A DNA stretch of 6,402 nt from NCBI GenBank assembly GCA_004211235.1, contig SEEY01000234.1, positions 1-6,402 of the forward strand, written 5' to 3'. The notes beneath the pieces were generated by a model. The model had not been told where the DNA came from. It did no database searches and saw nothing but the letters and a program-made list of their open reading frames with translations. A program made the position numbers and the translations under genes. The stretch comes from Rubrivivax sp. GTDB taxonomy: Bacteria > Pseudomonadota > Gammaproteobacteria > Burkholderiales > Burkholderiaceae. Shown in pieces: positions 1 to 6,193 of the stretch (its first letter is position 1; every line of letters starts with the position of its first letter).

Positions 1-810
1 CCAGAAGTCGAGCGGGAAGCGCAGGCCGGCTTTCGACCCGATGGCCTCGAAGGCGTTCACCGAGGCGGCATCGAAGCCGCAGCGGAACTGCGAGGTGACG
101 CCGCCGGGAAAGTGCAGCGTCACGTTGACGGCCGCGTCCACGCCGGTCGGCGCCATCTTGGCCTGCACGTCCATCGCGACGGGCTCGGGGCAGACGCCGC
201 CGTTCATCTGCTGCAGCACCCAGCGCGTCACGGCCAGGTTGTAGATGCCGATGTCCCACAACGAGCCGCCCGCCAGCGCCGGGTTCCACTGGCGGTGCAG
301 CGGGTCGTAGTTGGCCGCGAAGCAGAAGCTGGACTGCATCGCACGCAGCTCGCCGATGGCGCCGTCGCGCAGCCAGCGGCCGGCGAGGTCATAGGCGGGC
401 AGGAAGCGCGTCCACAGCGCCTCCATCAGGAAGACGCCCTGGGTGCGCGCCAGCTCGACGAGGGCCCGGCCCTCGGCCTGCGTCGTCACCAGCGGCTTCT
501 CGCACAGCACGGCCTTAGCCGCTGAAAGCGCGGCGCGGATGTACTCGCCATGGTTGGAGTGCGGCGTGGCGATGTAGACAGCATCGATGGTGGGATCTGA
601 CAGCAGGTCTGGCAGCGTTGTCGTCACGCGCGCGGGCGCCTCGCCTTCGCGCTGCCATTGGCTGGCATAGGCCTCGCCCTTGGCGGCGTCGCGCGCGAAC
701 ACGGCGGCGAGGCGCGCACCGGGCACGGCGGCCAGGGCACCGGCAAAACGGTTGGCGATGCCGCCGGGGCCGATCACGCCCCAGCGGAAGATGTCGTTGT
801 CATGGGCCAT
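1..810 (-). CDS. Gfo/Idh/MocA-family NAD(P)-dependent oxidoreductase, C-terminus cut by window edge
   Basis: The frame is open through exactly 270 codons and leaves the window before a stop; family members usually have about 330 residues, so some 60 are missing. The N-terminal Rossmann fold shows a nucleotide-binding loop GVIGPGGIA (residues 11-19), a beta-alpha-beta unit to about residue 120, and the family hallmark EKP at 104-106, whose Lys105 is the expected catalytic/cofactor residue. The C-terminal half has MEALWTRF (129-136) and GGSLWDIGIY (181-190), typical of the branch containing dihydrodiol and xylose dehydrogenases. It should be a cytosolic enzyme that oxidises or reduces a sugar or cyclic polyol with NAD(P); the substrate cannot be read from sequence. 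The ATG at 810 is chosen because it lies just upstream of the nucleotide loop and overlaps the upstream HPP-CBS gene by 11 nt in another frame. No strong Shine-Dalgarno is visible, which fits translational coupling. Confidence 0.93.
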   Translation of the reverse strand, partial: MAHDNDIFRWGVIGPGGIANRFAGALAAVPGARLAAVFARDAAKGEAYASQWQREGEAPARVTTTLPDLLSDPTIDAVYIATPHSNHGEYIRAALSAAKAVLCEKPLVTTQAEGRALVELARTQGVFLMEALWTRFLPAYDLAGRWLRDGAIGELRAMQSSFCFAANYDPLHRQWNPALAGGSLWDIGIYNLAVTRWVLQQMNGGVCPEPVAMDVQAKMAPTGVDAAVNVTLHFPGGVTSQFRCGFDAASVNAFEAIGSKAGLRFPLDFW

Positions 811-1951
811 GGCTGAGCGCTTTCACAAGGTCGGATTGGGTGAGGATGCCGACGAGCCGGGCTTGCTCGCCAACGATGGGAATGTGGTGATGCCCGGTGG
901 CCGAGAACAAGGGCACCAGCTCGGCGATGGCGCGCTCGGCGCTGGCCACGCGCACCTGGCGGCTCATGATCTGGCCGACCACCTCGGGCTTGGCCGAATG
1001 CGTCGTCGGGCTGGGCTTCAACAGGTTCTGCAGCCGGCCGGCCAGGCCGTCGCGCTGATGGCCTTCCGCGGCGCGCATGAAGTCCGCGCGGGTGACGATG
1101 CCGACGATGCGCTGCACGCGGTCCACCACCGGCAGCGCCTTGATGCCGTGCTGTTGCAGCAGCGCCCAGGCCTCGGCCAGCGGCGTGCCGAACTCGGTGG
1201 TGATGACCGGGCTGGACATGATGTCGGCGCAGCGCAGGCCGCCCAGGCGGTTACGGTAGCTCAGCAGCTCGGCCTCGTGCAGCAGGTCGGCGAGGTCGTC
1301 TCGCGGCACGTCGAGCACCTGGTTGTAGCGGGCCAGCACCGCGTCGAGTTCGGCATCGCCGAAACGCGGCGGCGCGACCGTGGCGCCCGCCGCGGGCGGC
1401 GGCGCCGTGACGTGCTGGGCATGCGGATAGCGACGGCCGGTGAGCGTGTTGTAGACCATGCCGGCCAGCACGAGCAGCAGTGAGTTGAAGGCCACCGGCA
1501 GGAAGGCGAAGTGCCAGTCGTGCGTGGCCGTCATCACCATCAGCAGGCTGGCCGCGCCGCCGGGCGGATGCAGGCAGCGCAGCAGGAACATCAGGCCGAT
1601 GGCCAGCGCCACCGCAGCCGCCGCCACGCCCAGCGGCGGCAGCGGCAGCCAGAGCATGCAGGCGATGCCGACGAGGGCCGACACGCTGTTGCCGCCCACC
1701 ACCGCCCAGGGCTGGGCCAGCGGGCTGGCCGGCAGGCCGAAGACGAGCACGGCGCTCGCGCCCAGCGGTGCGACGAGCCAGGGCAGGCCGGGCGCGAGGG
1801 TCGTGCGGCTGAGCGCGCCGGCCAGCAGGATGCCCAGGCCGGCGCCCAGCAGCACCCGCAGGCGCTCGCGCGCGTTGACGGCCTGCGGCGCAGGTCGCAA
1901 CGCGTGCAACAGGTTCAGGACACGGTCTGGCAGGGAGGCGGCAGCGGGCAT
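800..1951 (-). CDS. HPP-family integral membrane protein with C-terminal CBS-domain pair
   Basis: The 383-residue product has two parts. Residues about 33-170 form the HPP membrane domain with four to five hydrophobic segments (about 33-50, 56-74, 83-102, 106-125, 150-168). It carries the diagnostic conserved stretches APLGASAVLVFG (61-72), SPLAQPW (76-82), GGNSVSALVG (86-95) and the name-giving HPPGGAAS (128-135). After a Pro/Ala linker (about 180-197), two CBS domains follow: about 240-297 (starting CADIMSSPVI) and about 324-380 (VGQIMS; later HHHIPIV and GILTQSDLV). HPP proteins sit in the inner membrane; a plant/cyanobacterial branch has been linked to nitrite transport, but the substrate here is unknown. 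CBS pairs usually sense adenine nucleotides, so ligand-gated transport is a reasonable inference. The ATG at 1951 precedes the family-like start; its ribosome binding site is weak. The stop lies inside the oxidoreductase gene's first codons, so both probably share an mRNA. Confidence 0.93.
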   Translation of the reverse strand: MPAAASLPDRVLNLLHALRPAPQAVNARERLRVLLGAGLGILLAGALSRTTLAPGLPWLVAPLGASAVLVFGLPASPLAQPWAVVGGNSVSALVGIACMLWLPLPPLGVAAAAVALAIGLMFLLRCLHPPGGAASLLMVMTATHDWHFAFLPVAFNSLLLVLAGMVYNTLTGRRYPHAQHVTAPPPAAGATVAPPRFGDAELDAVLARYNQVLDVPRDDLADLLHEAELLSYRNRLGGLRCADIMSSPVITTEFGTPLAEAWALLQQHGIKALPVVDRVQRIVGIVTRADFMRAAEGHQRDGLAGRLQNLLKPSPTTHSAKPEVVGQIMSRQVRVASAERAIAELVPLFSATGHHHIPIVGEQARLVGILTQSDLVKALSHGP

Positions 1952-2057
1952 GGGCGACGTGGCGTCGAAGCCAGGGCCGCCGATTGTGTCTGCCGTGCGC
2001 GCGCCCGCCGGATCAAACTGGTTTCATGCGCCACTGTCGGGGCGCTGAGATGACCCG

Positions 2058-2618
2058 TCAGCCCTTGCCCAACACGCCGCCCATTGCCGCCTTCAGCGTC
2101 TGCGCCTGGGCGCGACGCTCCTTGGTGGCGGCACGCTGGTAGGCGGCCTCGGCCTTGCCGCGCAGCGCGACCGCGCGCTCCAGCGCCTCCTGGTAGCGCT
2201 CGACGGTGTAGGTGTTCTCGGTGCCGATGTAGACGCTGCGTGCCAGCGGTGTTTCACCGAAGCGCGGCAGCGTCACCGCGAAGCTGCAGTCGCGCACGCG
2301 GCTGCCGGCGCGCTGGCGGACGATGGGCCCGGAGATGCCCGAGGGCAGGTCGCTCTGCTTCTTGCGGCTGGGCGTGCGGCGCAGGCGCGAGGGCGCCGGC
2401 ATCGTCGAGATGCGCTTGAGCAGTTCCTTGGTGGCCAGCGCCAGCGCGCGCTGGGCGCCGCTGCCGTCCTGGCTGTGGTCCGAGAACAGCTTGGTGCCGC
2501 CGTAGCGGAGCTGCCAGCCATGCGTAGAAAGATGGTCGATGCGCTGCACGCATTGCGGCACGACGAAGTGCTCGCCGGTAAAGATCACCACGTCCCGGTT
2601 TCTCATGCTCTGCCCCAT
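2058..2618 (-). CDS. small basic protein with two AP2-like DNA-binding segments (putative)
   Basis: The 186-residue product is basic and lacks signal or membrane segments. Two stretches look like AP2/ERF-type folds (strands followed by an amphipathic helix). The first, about 33-70, runs HGWQLRYGG, then KLFSDHS, then a helix ending ATKELLKRI; the 'K-x-F-S-D' strand plus Ala-rich helix recalls phage and bacterial AP2-like proteins. The second, about 94-161, begins GISGPIVRQR, continues CSFAVTLPRF and SVYIGTENTYT, and ends in a long helix (RYQEALERAVALR). The region between them (about 74-92) is Arg/Lys/Ser-rich. DNA binding is an inference from fold resemblance; no target is known. The ATG at 2618 has AGCAGG 8 nt upstream; Met5 (ATG at 2606, with GGGG upstream) is an alternative start. 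It is separated by 106 bp from the HPP gene and 153 bp from the AraC gene, so it may be monocistronic. Confidence 0.8.
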   Translation of the reverse strand: MGQSMRNRDVVIFTGEHFVVPQCVQRIDHLSTHGWQLRYGGTKLFSDHSQDGSGAQRALALATKELLKRISTMPAPSRLRRTPSRKKQSDLPSGISGPIVRQRAGSRVRDCSFAVTLPRFGETPLARSVYIGTENTYTVERYQEALERAVALRGKAEAAYQRAATKERRAQAQTLKAAMGGVLGKG

Positions 2619-2730
2619 TTGTTATGCCTGCTGGCGCCATTGCCGTCAGGTTCTCTAACGCCTCTCTGCAGCGGGTAGTTTATGGGCGTTTATGCGCGAC
2701 AAGAGAATTTATGATTTCATGGAACGAGTC
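2619..2730 (-). promoter_or_regulatory. probable promoter region of the AP2-like gene
   Basis: This is part of the most AT-rich stretch of the window and lies directly upstream of the gene starting at 2618. On the minus strand CATAAA occurs three times (complement of 2679-2684, 2689-2694, 2708-2713). Each resembles a sigma70 -10 element at four of six positions, but the best-spaced -35 partner (TTCTCT, 17 nt upstream of the CATAAA at 2679-2684) matches only three of six. The exact start site cannot be chosen. The remaining bases hold nothing else recognisable. Confidence 0.35.
2679..2713 (+). repeat. three TTTATG direct repeats, first two 10 bp apart
   Basis: TTTATG is found at 2679-2684, 2689-2694 and 2708-2713. 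The first two share a longer GTTTATG core (2678-2684, 2688-2694) with a 10-bp period, and the third is 19 bp further on, so all copies fall close to the same face of the helix. An AT-rich motif repeated this way in a high-GC genome suggests either alternative -10 elements for the minus-strand gene at 2618 or a binding-site cluster. It could also be chance in a locally AT-rich segment. Confidence 0.4.
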
Positions 2731-2762
2731 GCTGTCGGTGAGCAAGCTAACGGACAGCTTGC
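2731..2762 (-). terminator. two overlapping, mutually exclusive hairpins after the AraC gene; weak terminator candidate
   Basis: GCAAGCT (2742-2748) and AGCTTGC (2756-2762) form a perfect 7-bp stem with a 7-nt loop, 9 nt beyond the AraC gene stop at 2772. A second dyad pairs GCTGTCGGT (2731-2739) with ACGGACAGC (2750-2758), eight of nine positions, and shares bases with the first, so only one can form at a time. There is no T-run on either strand after the stems, so an intrinsic terminator is doubtful; an operator or RNA-processing structure is equally possible. Confidence 0.3.
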
Positions 2763-2771
2763 AGCAGGAGA

Positions 2772-3686
2772 TCAGCCTGCCGACTGCTGCTGTTCGCGGT
2801 AGCGGCTGGGCGAACAGGACATGACACGCTTGAAGGCGCTGCTGAAGGCACTGTCGGAGTCATAGCCCAGCCGCTCGGCGATGGAGGAAACGGTGCGGTC
2901 ATCCCGCCGAAGGTCGCGGGCGGCGAGCAGCATGCGCCAACGCAGCACATATTGGAGCGGGCCCATCCCCATGGCCTGCTTGAAGCGCTGCGCGAAGGTG
3001 GAGCGGGACATGCCTGCGCAACCGGCGAGCGCTTCGACGGTCCAGCGCTTTTGCGGGCCGGCGTGCACCGCCTCAACCGCGGGGCGAAGGGCCGCATCCG
3101 ACAGTGCGCGCAGCCAGCCAGCAGCGACAGGCGCATCCGAGGCCAGATAAAGCCGCAGAAACTGAACCAGCATCAGATGGGCGAGGTTCTGCACGACGAG
3201 GGCCGTGCCGGCCGTTGGCTGCGACATCTCCTGGCCAAGCCGTTTGAGCGACCACTGAAGCACCTCCGCCTCGGGCGTGCTGCGGTCCAGCATCGCCAGC
3301 GGCGGCAGGCTGCCCAGCAGCAGGCTCAGGTCGTCGCTGAAATCGAAGCGGCCGCCCACCAGGAAGAACTCGTCCGCCGCTCCCAGCGCCAGCATGTTGT
3401 TCCTGGCGCTCTGGAACACGGCAGGCCCATCCAGCGGCGCCACGCCCGGATGGCTGGCCAGGGTGTAGGCATGCGCGCAGGTGATGAGGTAGCTGTCACC
3501 CGCCCTGACCTCGCGCCAGCCCTGCACGCCGTCGATCGCCAGCCAGCAGGCCCCCTGGAGCACCGCGTGGAACTTGATGCCAGGTGGCGGAGGGAAGCGC
3601 ACGGCCCACGGCCCCGAAGCCTTCACGCCGGCAAAGAACGAGTGCTCCGTGTTGAGCAGGGATAGCGCTTGGGACAGGGGGTCCAC
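2772..3686 (-). CDS. AraC-family transcriptional regulator with N-terminal cupin sensor domain
   Basis: The 304-residue product has the two-part build of cupin-type AraC regulators. Residues 1-185 are the sensor: it starts MDPLSQALSLL, has GPWAVRFPPPPGIKFHAVLQG (25-45, cupin strands) and GDSYLI (63-68), and ends in helices. Residues about 205-297 carry two helix-turn-helix units: WTVEALAGCAGMSRSTF (215-231) and TVSSIAERLGYDSDSAFSSAF (265-285), followed by the family's closing signature CSPSRYRE (291-298). It is expected to bind DNA in the cytosol and respond to a small effector bound by the cupin. The start is GTG at 3686: the frame has no ATG upstream before an in-frame TAG, a GGAG lies 6 nt before it, and the MDPLS opening matches the family. 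It diverges from the phosphotriesterase gene at 3785, the obvious target; autoregulation is also likely. The effector is unknown. Confidence 0.95.
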   Translation of the reverse strand: MDPLSQALSLLNTEHSFFAGVKASGPWAVRFPPPPGIKFHAVLQGACWLAIDGVQGWREVRAGDSYLITCAHAYTLASHPGVAPLDGPAVFQSARNNMLALGAADEFFLVGGRFDFSDDLSLLLGSLPPLAMLDRSTPEAEVLQWSLKRLGQEMSQPTAGTALVVQNLAHLMLVQFLRLYLASDAPVAAGWLRALSDAALRPAVEAVHAGPQKRWTVEALAGCAGMSRSTFAQRFKQAMGMGPLQYVLRWRMLLAARDLRRDDRTVSSIAERLGYDSDSAFSSAFKRVMSCSPSRYREQQQSAG

Positions 3687-3692
3687 GGCGTA

Positions 3693-3696
3693 CTCC
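3693..3696 (-). promoter_or_regulatory. ribosome binding site supporting the GTG start of the AraC gene
   Basis: GGAG on the minus strand ends 6 nt before the GTG at 3686-3684. It supports the non-ATG start, since no ATG is available upstream in this frame. Confidence 0.75.
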
Positions 3697-3741
3697 GGAC
3701 GATCGCGATAGAAGACCGGACTCTAAGGCATTCAATCGTCC
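3697..3741. repeat. 7-bp inverted repeat in the AraC/phosphotriesterase divergent region (candidate operator)
   Basis: GGACGAT (3697-3703) and ATCGTCC (3735-3741) are perfect reverse complements, 38 bp apart centre to centre, both inside the 98-bp divergent gap. The left arm overlaps an 8-bp palindrome ATCGCGAT (3702-3709). The right arm overlaps both candidate -35 elements. AraC proteins more often use direct repeats, but oppositely oriented half-sites are known, so this is a plausible yet unproven operator. Confidence 0.4.
3707..3735 (-). promoter_or_regulatory. candidate promoter of the AraC gene
   Basis: On the minus strand TTGAAT (3735-3730; four of six consensus bases) is followed after 17 nt by TCTATC (3712-3707; three of six). 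A transcript would start about 13-15 nt upstream of the GTG, just leaving room for the GGAG ribosome binding site. The -10 element is weak, as expected for an activator-controlled or self-repressed gene. Confidence 0.35.
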
Positions 3742-3759
3742 AGCTCGCCTCTCCAATAT
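3731..3759 (+). promoter_or_regulatory. candidate promoter of the phosphotriesterase-family gene
   Basis: TTCAAT (3731-3736) and CAATAT (3754-3759) are separated by 17 nt; each matches only three of six sigma70 consensus bases, which fits a promoter that needs an activator. Its -35 overlaps the -35 of the divergent AraC promoter, so polymerase could probably use only one side at a time. Confidence 0.3.
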
Positions 3760-3773
3760 TCGGCCACCCACTT

Positions 3774-3779
3774 GAGGAG
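3774..3779 (+). promoter_or_regulatory. strong ribosome binding site of the phosphotriesterase-family gene
   Basis: GAGGAG lies 5 nt before the ATG at 3785. It is the best Shine-Dalgarno in the window and fixes the start, which also gives a complete export signal. Confidence 0.85.
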
Positions 3780-3784
3780 CCACC

Positions 3785-4846
3785 ATGCATAGAAGACAAG
3801 CCCTGCAGATCCTTCTGGCCAGCAGCGGCCTGGCCATGGCGGGCTGCGCGCCGACACCGGGCGCGCAGCGCGACGCCGCGCTGCGTGTGATGACCGTGAA
3901 CGGCTGGATCCCCGCGGCGGACCTGGGCGTGACGCTGTCGCACGAGCACCTGTTCGCCGACCTGCGTCCCTACGTCGAACAGGCCGCGAAGCCGCTGACC
4001 GTCGACTTCGACGAGGCCGCCCAGGTGCTGCTACCCCATCTGCAGCGGATCGCCAGCCGCGGCTGCCGCAGCCTCGTCGAATGCACGGCGACCAACCTCG
4101 GGCGCCATCCCCGCCTCATCCAACGGCTGTCCCAACGCAGCGGGCTGCACATGCTGACCGTCACCGGCGGCTATGCGGCGGCCGACCGGCGCTTCGTGCC
4201 GCCTTACCTGGCGGAGCAGTCCGCCGGCCAGCTGGCGGCCCGCTGGACGCGCGAATGGACGGTAGGCATAGACGGCACCAAGATCCGCCCCGGCCTCATC
4301 AAGATCGGCGTGGACGAAGGGCCGCTCGAAGGTCTGGAGCTGAAGCTGCTGCAGGCTGCACTGCAGACCCATCTCGACACCGGGCTGACGATTGCCTGCC
4401 ACATCGGCTCGTGGACAGAACAGCACCGCGAGGCTGGTCGCTCGGCCATGCAGCAACTCGGCGCCCTCCGGCAGGCGGGCGTGCATCCATCGGCCTGGAT
4501 CTGGGTGCATTCGCAGCACGAGCGCGACCTGCAGCATCACGTTGCCGTCGCGCGGCAGGGCGGCTGGATATCCTTCGACGACTTCCGTGTCGAGAAGCTC
4601 GCTTCGTACGTCGAGATGCTTGAAACGATGCGGCAGCAGGGGCTGCTGCACCGCGTGCTGGTGTCCCAGGATGCCGGCTGGTACACAGCCGGCCAGCCGC
4701 GCGGAGGCACGATCACGCCTTACGACCCGCTGTTCACTTCGCTGCTTCCGGCGTTGCGCGCGGCTGGTTTCGGGGAAGCGGATGTCCAGACCCTGATGGT
4801 GACGAACCCGGCGCAGGCCTTCGCCGTGCGCGTGCGCCAGGGCTAA
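3785..4846 (+). CDS. phosphotriesterase-family metal-dependent hydrolase, probable Tat-exported lipoprotein
   Basis: The 353-residue product has an amidohydrolase-type TIM barrel with the full phosphotriesterase metal set: H53 and H55 (SHEHLF), K173 (LIKIG, the lysine expected to be carboxylated), H206 (ACHIGSW), H242 (WVHSQHE) and D296 (VSQDAGW). Other family landmarks are VECTATNLGR (98-107), TGGY (127-130) and NPAQAF (341-346). The N-terminus has twin arginines (RRQALQ, 3-8), a hydrophobic stretch and a lipobox-like MAGC with Cys21, so the enzyme is probably exported folded with metals by Tat and lipid-anchored. Relatives hydrolyse phosphotriesters, lactones or other esters; the substrate here cannot be assigned. 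Compared with the classic bacterial phosphotriesterase, the H242-D296 distance (54 residues) is clearly shorter, implying a reduced loop over the active site. It is divergent from, and probably controlled by, the AraC gene; its stop interlocks with that of ubiC. Confidence 0.93.
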   Translation: MHRRQALQILLASSGLAMAGCAPTPGAQRDAALRVMTVNGWIPAADLGVTLSHEHLFADLRPYVEQAAKPLTVDFDEAAQVLLPHLQRIASRGCRSLVECTATNLGRHPRLIQRLSQRSGLHMLTVTGGYAAADRRFVPPYLAEQSAGQLAARWTREWTVGIDGTKIRPGLIKIGVDEGPLEGLELKLLQAALQTHLDTGLTIACHIGSWTEQHREAGRSAMQQLGALRQAGVHPSAWIWVHSQHERDLQHHVAVARQGGWISFDDFRVEKLASYVEMLETMRQQGLLHRVLVSQDAGWYTAGQPRGGTITPYDPLFTSLLPALRAAGFGEADVQTLMVTNPAQAFAVRVRQG

Positions 4847-5370
4847 GGTCGCCTTGCCGCCAGGCGCGGCGCGAACAGCTCCATCACCCGCAGCTGCGCG
4901 CCGCCACGGCTGAAAACCGAGTTGCGCGACCACTGCATCTGCGCCGGCATGGGCGCGCCGGTGGCGGCCAGCCACTGCCGGGCGGCATGGCGGCGTGTGT
5001 GACCCTGGCGGGCCAGCCGACGCGGCTCCAGCTCGCTGCGATGGATGCGGTAGTCGTCGTAAAGCAGGTGCGCCAGCGGCCGCGAGCCCAGCCCCTTCAG
5101 CGCGCGCCAGGGGCCGGTGGTGGCGCGCTGGTGCACGGCGGAGCGGGCCCACACCAGCGGCTCACCGTCGACGCGCAGGATGACCTCGCGCACGACCGTC
5201 AGCCCGCGCGGCGGCAGGCCGAGGGCAGCGCGCTCGCGAGCGCGGAACGGCGCCACACCCTGGCGCAGCACCTGCACCTCGAAGCGCTGGCCCAGCTTCG
5301 CCAGCCGGCGGCTCAGCGAGCCCGGCGCCCGCAGCCAGTCGCGCAGGCTGTCGCGTGTGGCGATGCCCAT
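4843..5370 (-). CDS. ubiC: chorismate--pyruvate lyase
   Basis: UbiC converts chorismate to 4-hydroxybenzoate and pyruvate, the first committed step of ubiquinone synthesis, in the cytosol. The 175-residue product matches the family in length and order: DWLRAPGSLSRRL (11-23), REVILRVDGEPLVWARS (61-77), LGSRPLAHLLY (94-104) and SRNSVF...MELFAP (148-168). Arg61 and Glu164 align with the active-site Arg76 and Glu155 of the E. coli enzyme. The ATG at 5370 lies 9 nt after the proC stop; no clear Shine-Dalgarno is present, so translation probably depends on ribosomes finishing proC. The start is slightly shorter than in E. coli, but upstream codons reach the proC stop after only three triplets. Its TAG stop (4845-4843) overlaps the TAA stop of the convergent phosphotriesterase gene. 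Confidence 0.92.
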   Translation of the reverse strand: MGIATRDSLRDWLRAPGSLSRRLAKLGQRFEVQVLRQGVAPFRARERAALGLPPRGLTVVREVILRVDGEPLVWARSAVHQRATTGPWRALKGLGSRPLAHLLYDDYRIHRSELEPRRLARQGHTRRHAARQWLAATGAPMPAQMQWSRNSVFSRGGAQLRVMELFAPRLAARRP

Positions 5371-5379
5371 CGGGCGCGA

Positions 5380-6192
5380 TCAGCCGAACTCGCGGCCCAG
5401 CTCGGCGGCGCGGCGTTGCGCGGCCAGCACGGCGCGGCGGATGGCCGCGTCGACGGCGTCACCCTGCAAAGACGTCACGGCCGCGTAGGTCGTGCCGCCC
5501 TTGCTCGTCACGCGCTCGCGCAGCGTCGCCGGCGACTCATCCGAGGCGAGCCCGAGCGCTGCCGCGCCGGCGCAGGTGGCCAGCGCCAGGCGGCGGCCCT
5601 GCTCGGCGGAGAGGCCCATGTCGACGGCCGCGGCCATCATGGCCTCGACGAAGAAGAAGAAATAGGCGGGGCCCGAGCCGGACAGCGCCGTGACCGCGTC
5701 CAGGTCGTCCTCGCGCTCGACCCACAGCGTCTGGCCCGTCGGCGCCAGCAGGCGGTCGACCGCGGCACGTTCATCGGCCGACACGGCCGGCCGCGCGTAC
5801 AGGCCGGCGATGCCCTGGCCGATCAGCGCCGGCGTGTTGGGCATGGCGCGCACGACGCGTTCGCTGCCGCTCGCGGCGACGAGTGCATCGGTGCGGATGC
5901 CGGCCATCACCGACAGCTGCAGCGCACGACCCAGCCAGGCCTTCAGCGGCGCCGCGGCCTCGGCGAAGAGCTGGGGCTTGACGGCCCAGACCACGGTGCC
6001 GGCGTCGGCCAGCGTGGCGTCGCCCGCGGCCAGCGGCTGCAGGCCGAAGTCGGCGGCGAGCCTGTCGCGCTGCGGCGCATGGGGCTCGACGACACGCAGT
6101 TGCGAGGCGCTGAGGCCGGCGCGCAGCAGGCCGCCGATGACGGCGCTGGCCATGTTGCCGCCGCCGATGAAGGCGATCACTTCGGAGCTCAT
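5380..6192 (-). CDS. proC: pyrroline-5-carboxylate reductase
   Basis: ProC reduces 1-pyrroline-5-carboxylate to L-proline with NAD(P)H, the last step of proline synthesis, in the cytosol. The 270-residue product is full family length. Residues 5-20 form the Rossmann loop (VIAFIGGGNMASAVIGG), VKPQ is at 71-74, MPNTP at 117-121, SGSGPAYFFFFVEAM (171-185) opens the dimerising helical domain, and the C-terminal signature runs through VTSKGGTTYAAV (228-239). The frame stays open to an ATG at 6321, but that 43-residue extension is Arg/Gly-rich, overlaps the divergent gene and precedes the natural MSSEVIAFIG start, so ATG 6192 is chosen. No Shine-Dalgarno is visible. A TAGACT lies 8 nt upstream. The gene heads a probable two-gene unit with ubiC. 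Confidence 0.97.
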   Translation of the reverse strand: MSSEVIAFIGGGNMASAVIGGLLRAGLSASQLRVVEPHAPQRDRLAADFGLQPLAAGDATLADAGTVVWAVKPQLFAEAAAPLKAWLGRALQLSVMAGIRTDALVAASGSERVVRAMPNTPALIGQGIAGLYARPAVSADERAAVDRLLAPTGQTLWVEREDDLDAVTALSGSGPAYFFFFVEAMMAAAVDMGLSAEQGRRLALATCAGAAALGLASDESPATLRERVTSKGGTTYAAVTSLQGDAVDAAIRRAVLAAQRRAAELGREFG

Positions 6193-6193
6193 G

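Noticed and set aside
680..1483. 267-codon plus-strand frame opposite the HPP-CBS and oxidoreductase genes, with similar ones at 1511-2053 and 2952-3665
   Set aside because: All are antisense shadows of genes with clear family signatures and show no recognisable domains.
2028..2045. GCGCC/GGCGC hairpin in the 106-bp gap after the AP2-like gene (terminator?)
   Set aside because: Only five base pairs with an 8-nt loop and no following T-run; such short GC dyads are frequent here. A TTGATC further on has no -10 element at proper spacing, so nothing firm is seen in 1952-2057.
4031..5152. 373-codon minus-strand frame over the phosphotriesterase gene and part of ubiC
   Set aside because: Composition is Arg/Ala/Gly-rich without motifs; the opposite strand has all metal ligands and the export signal, and another frame holds ubiC.
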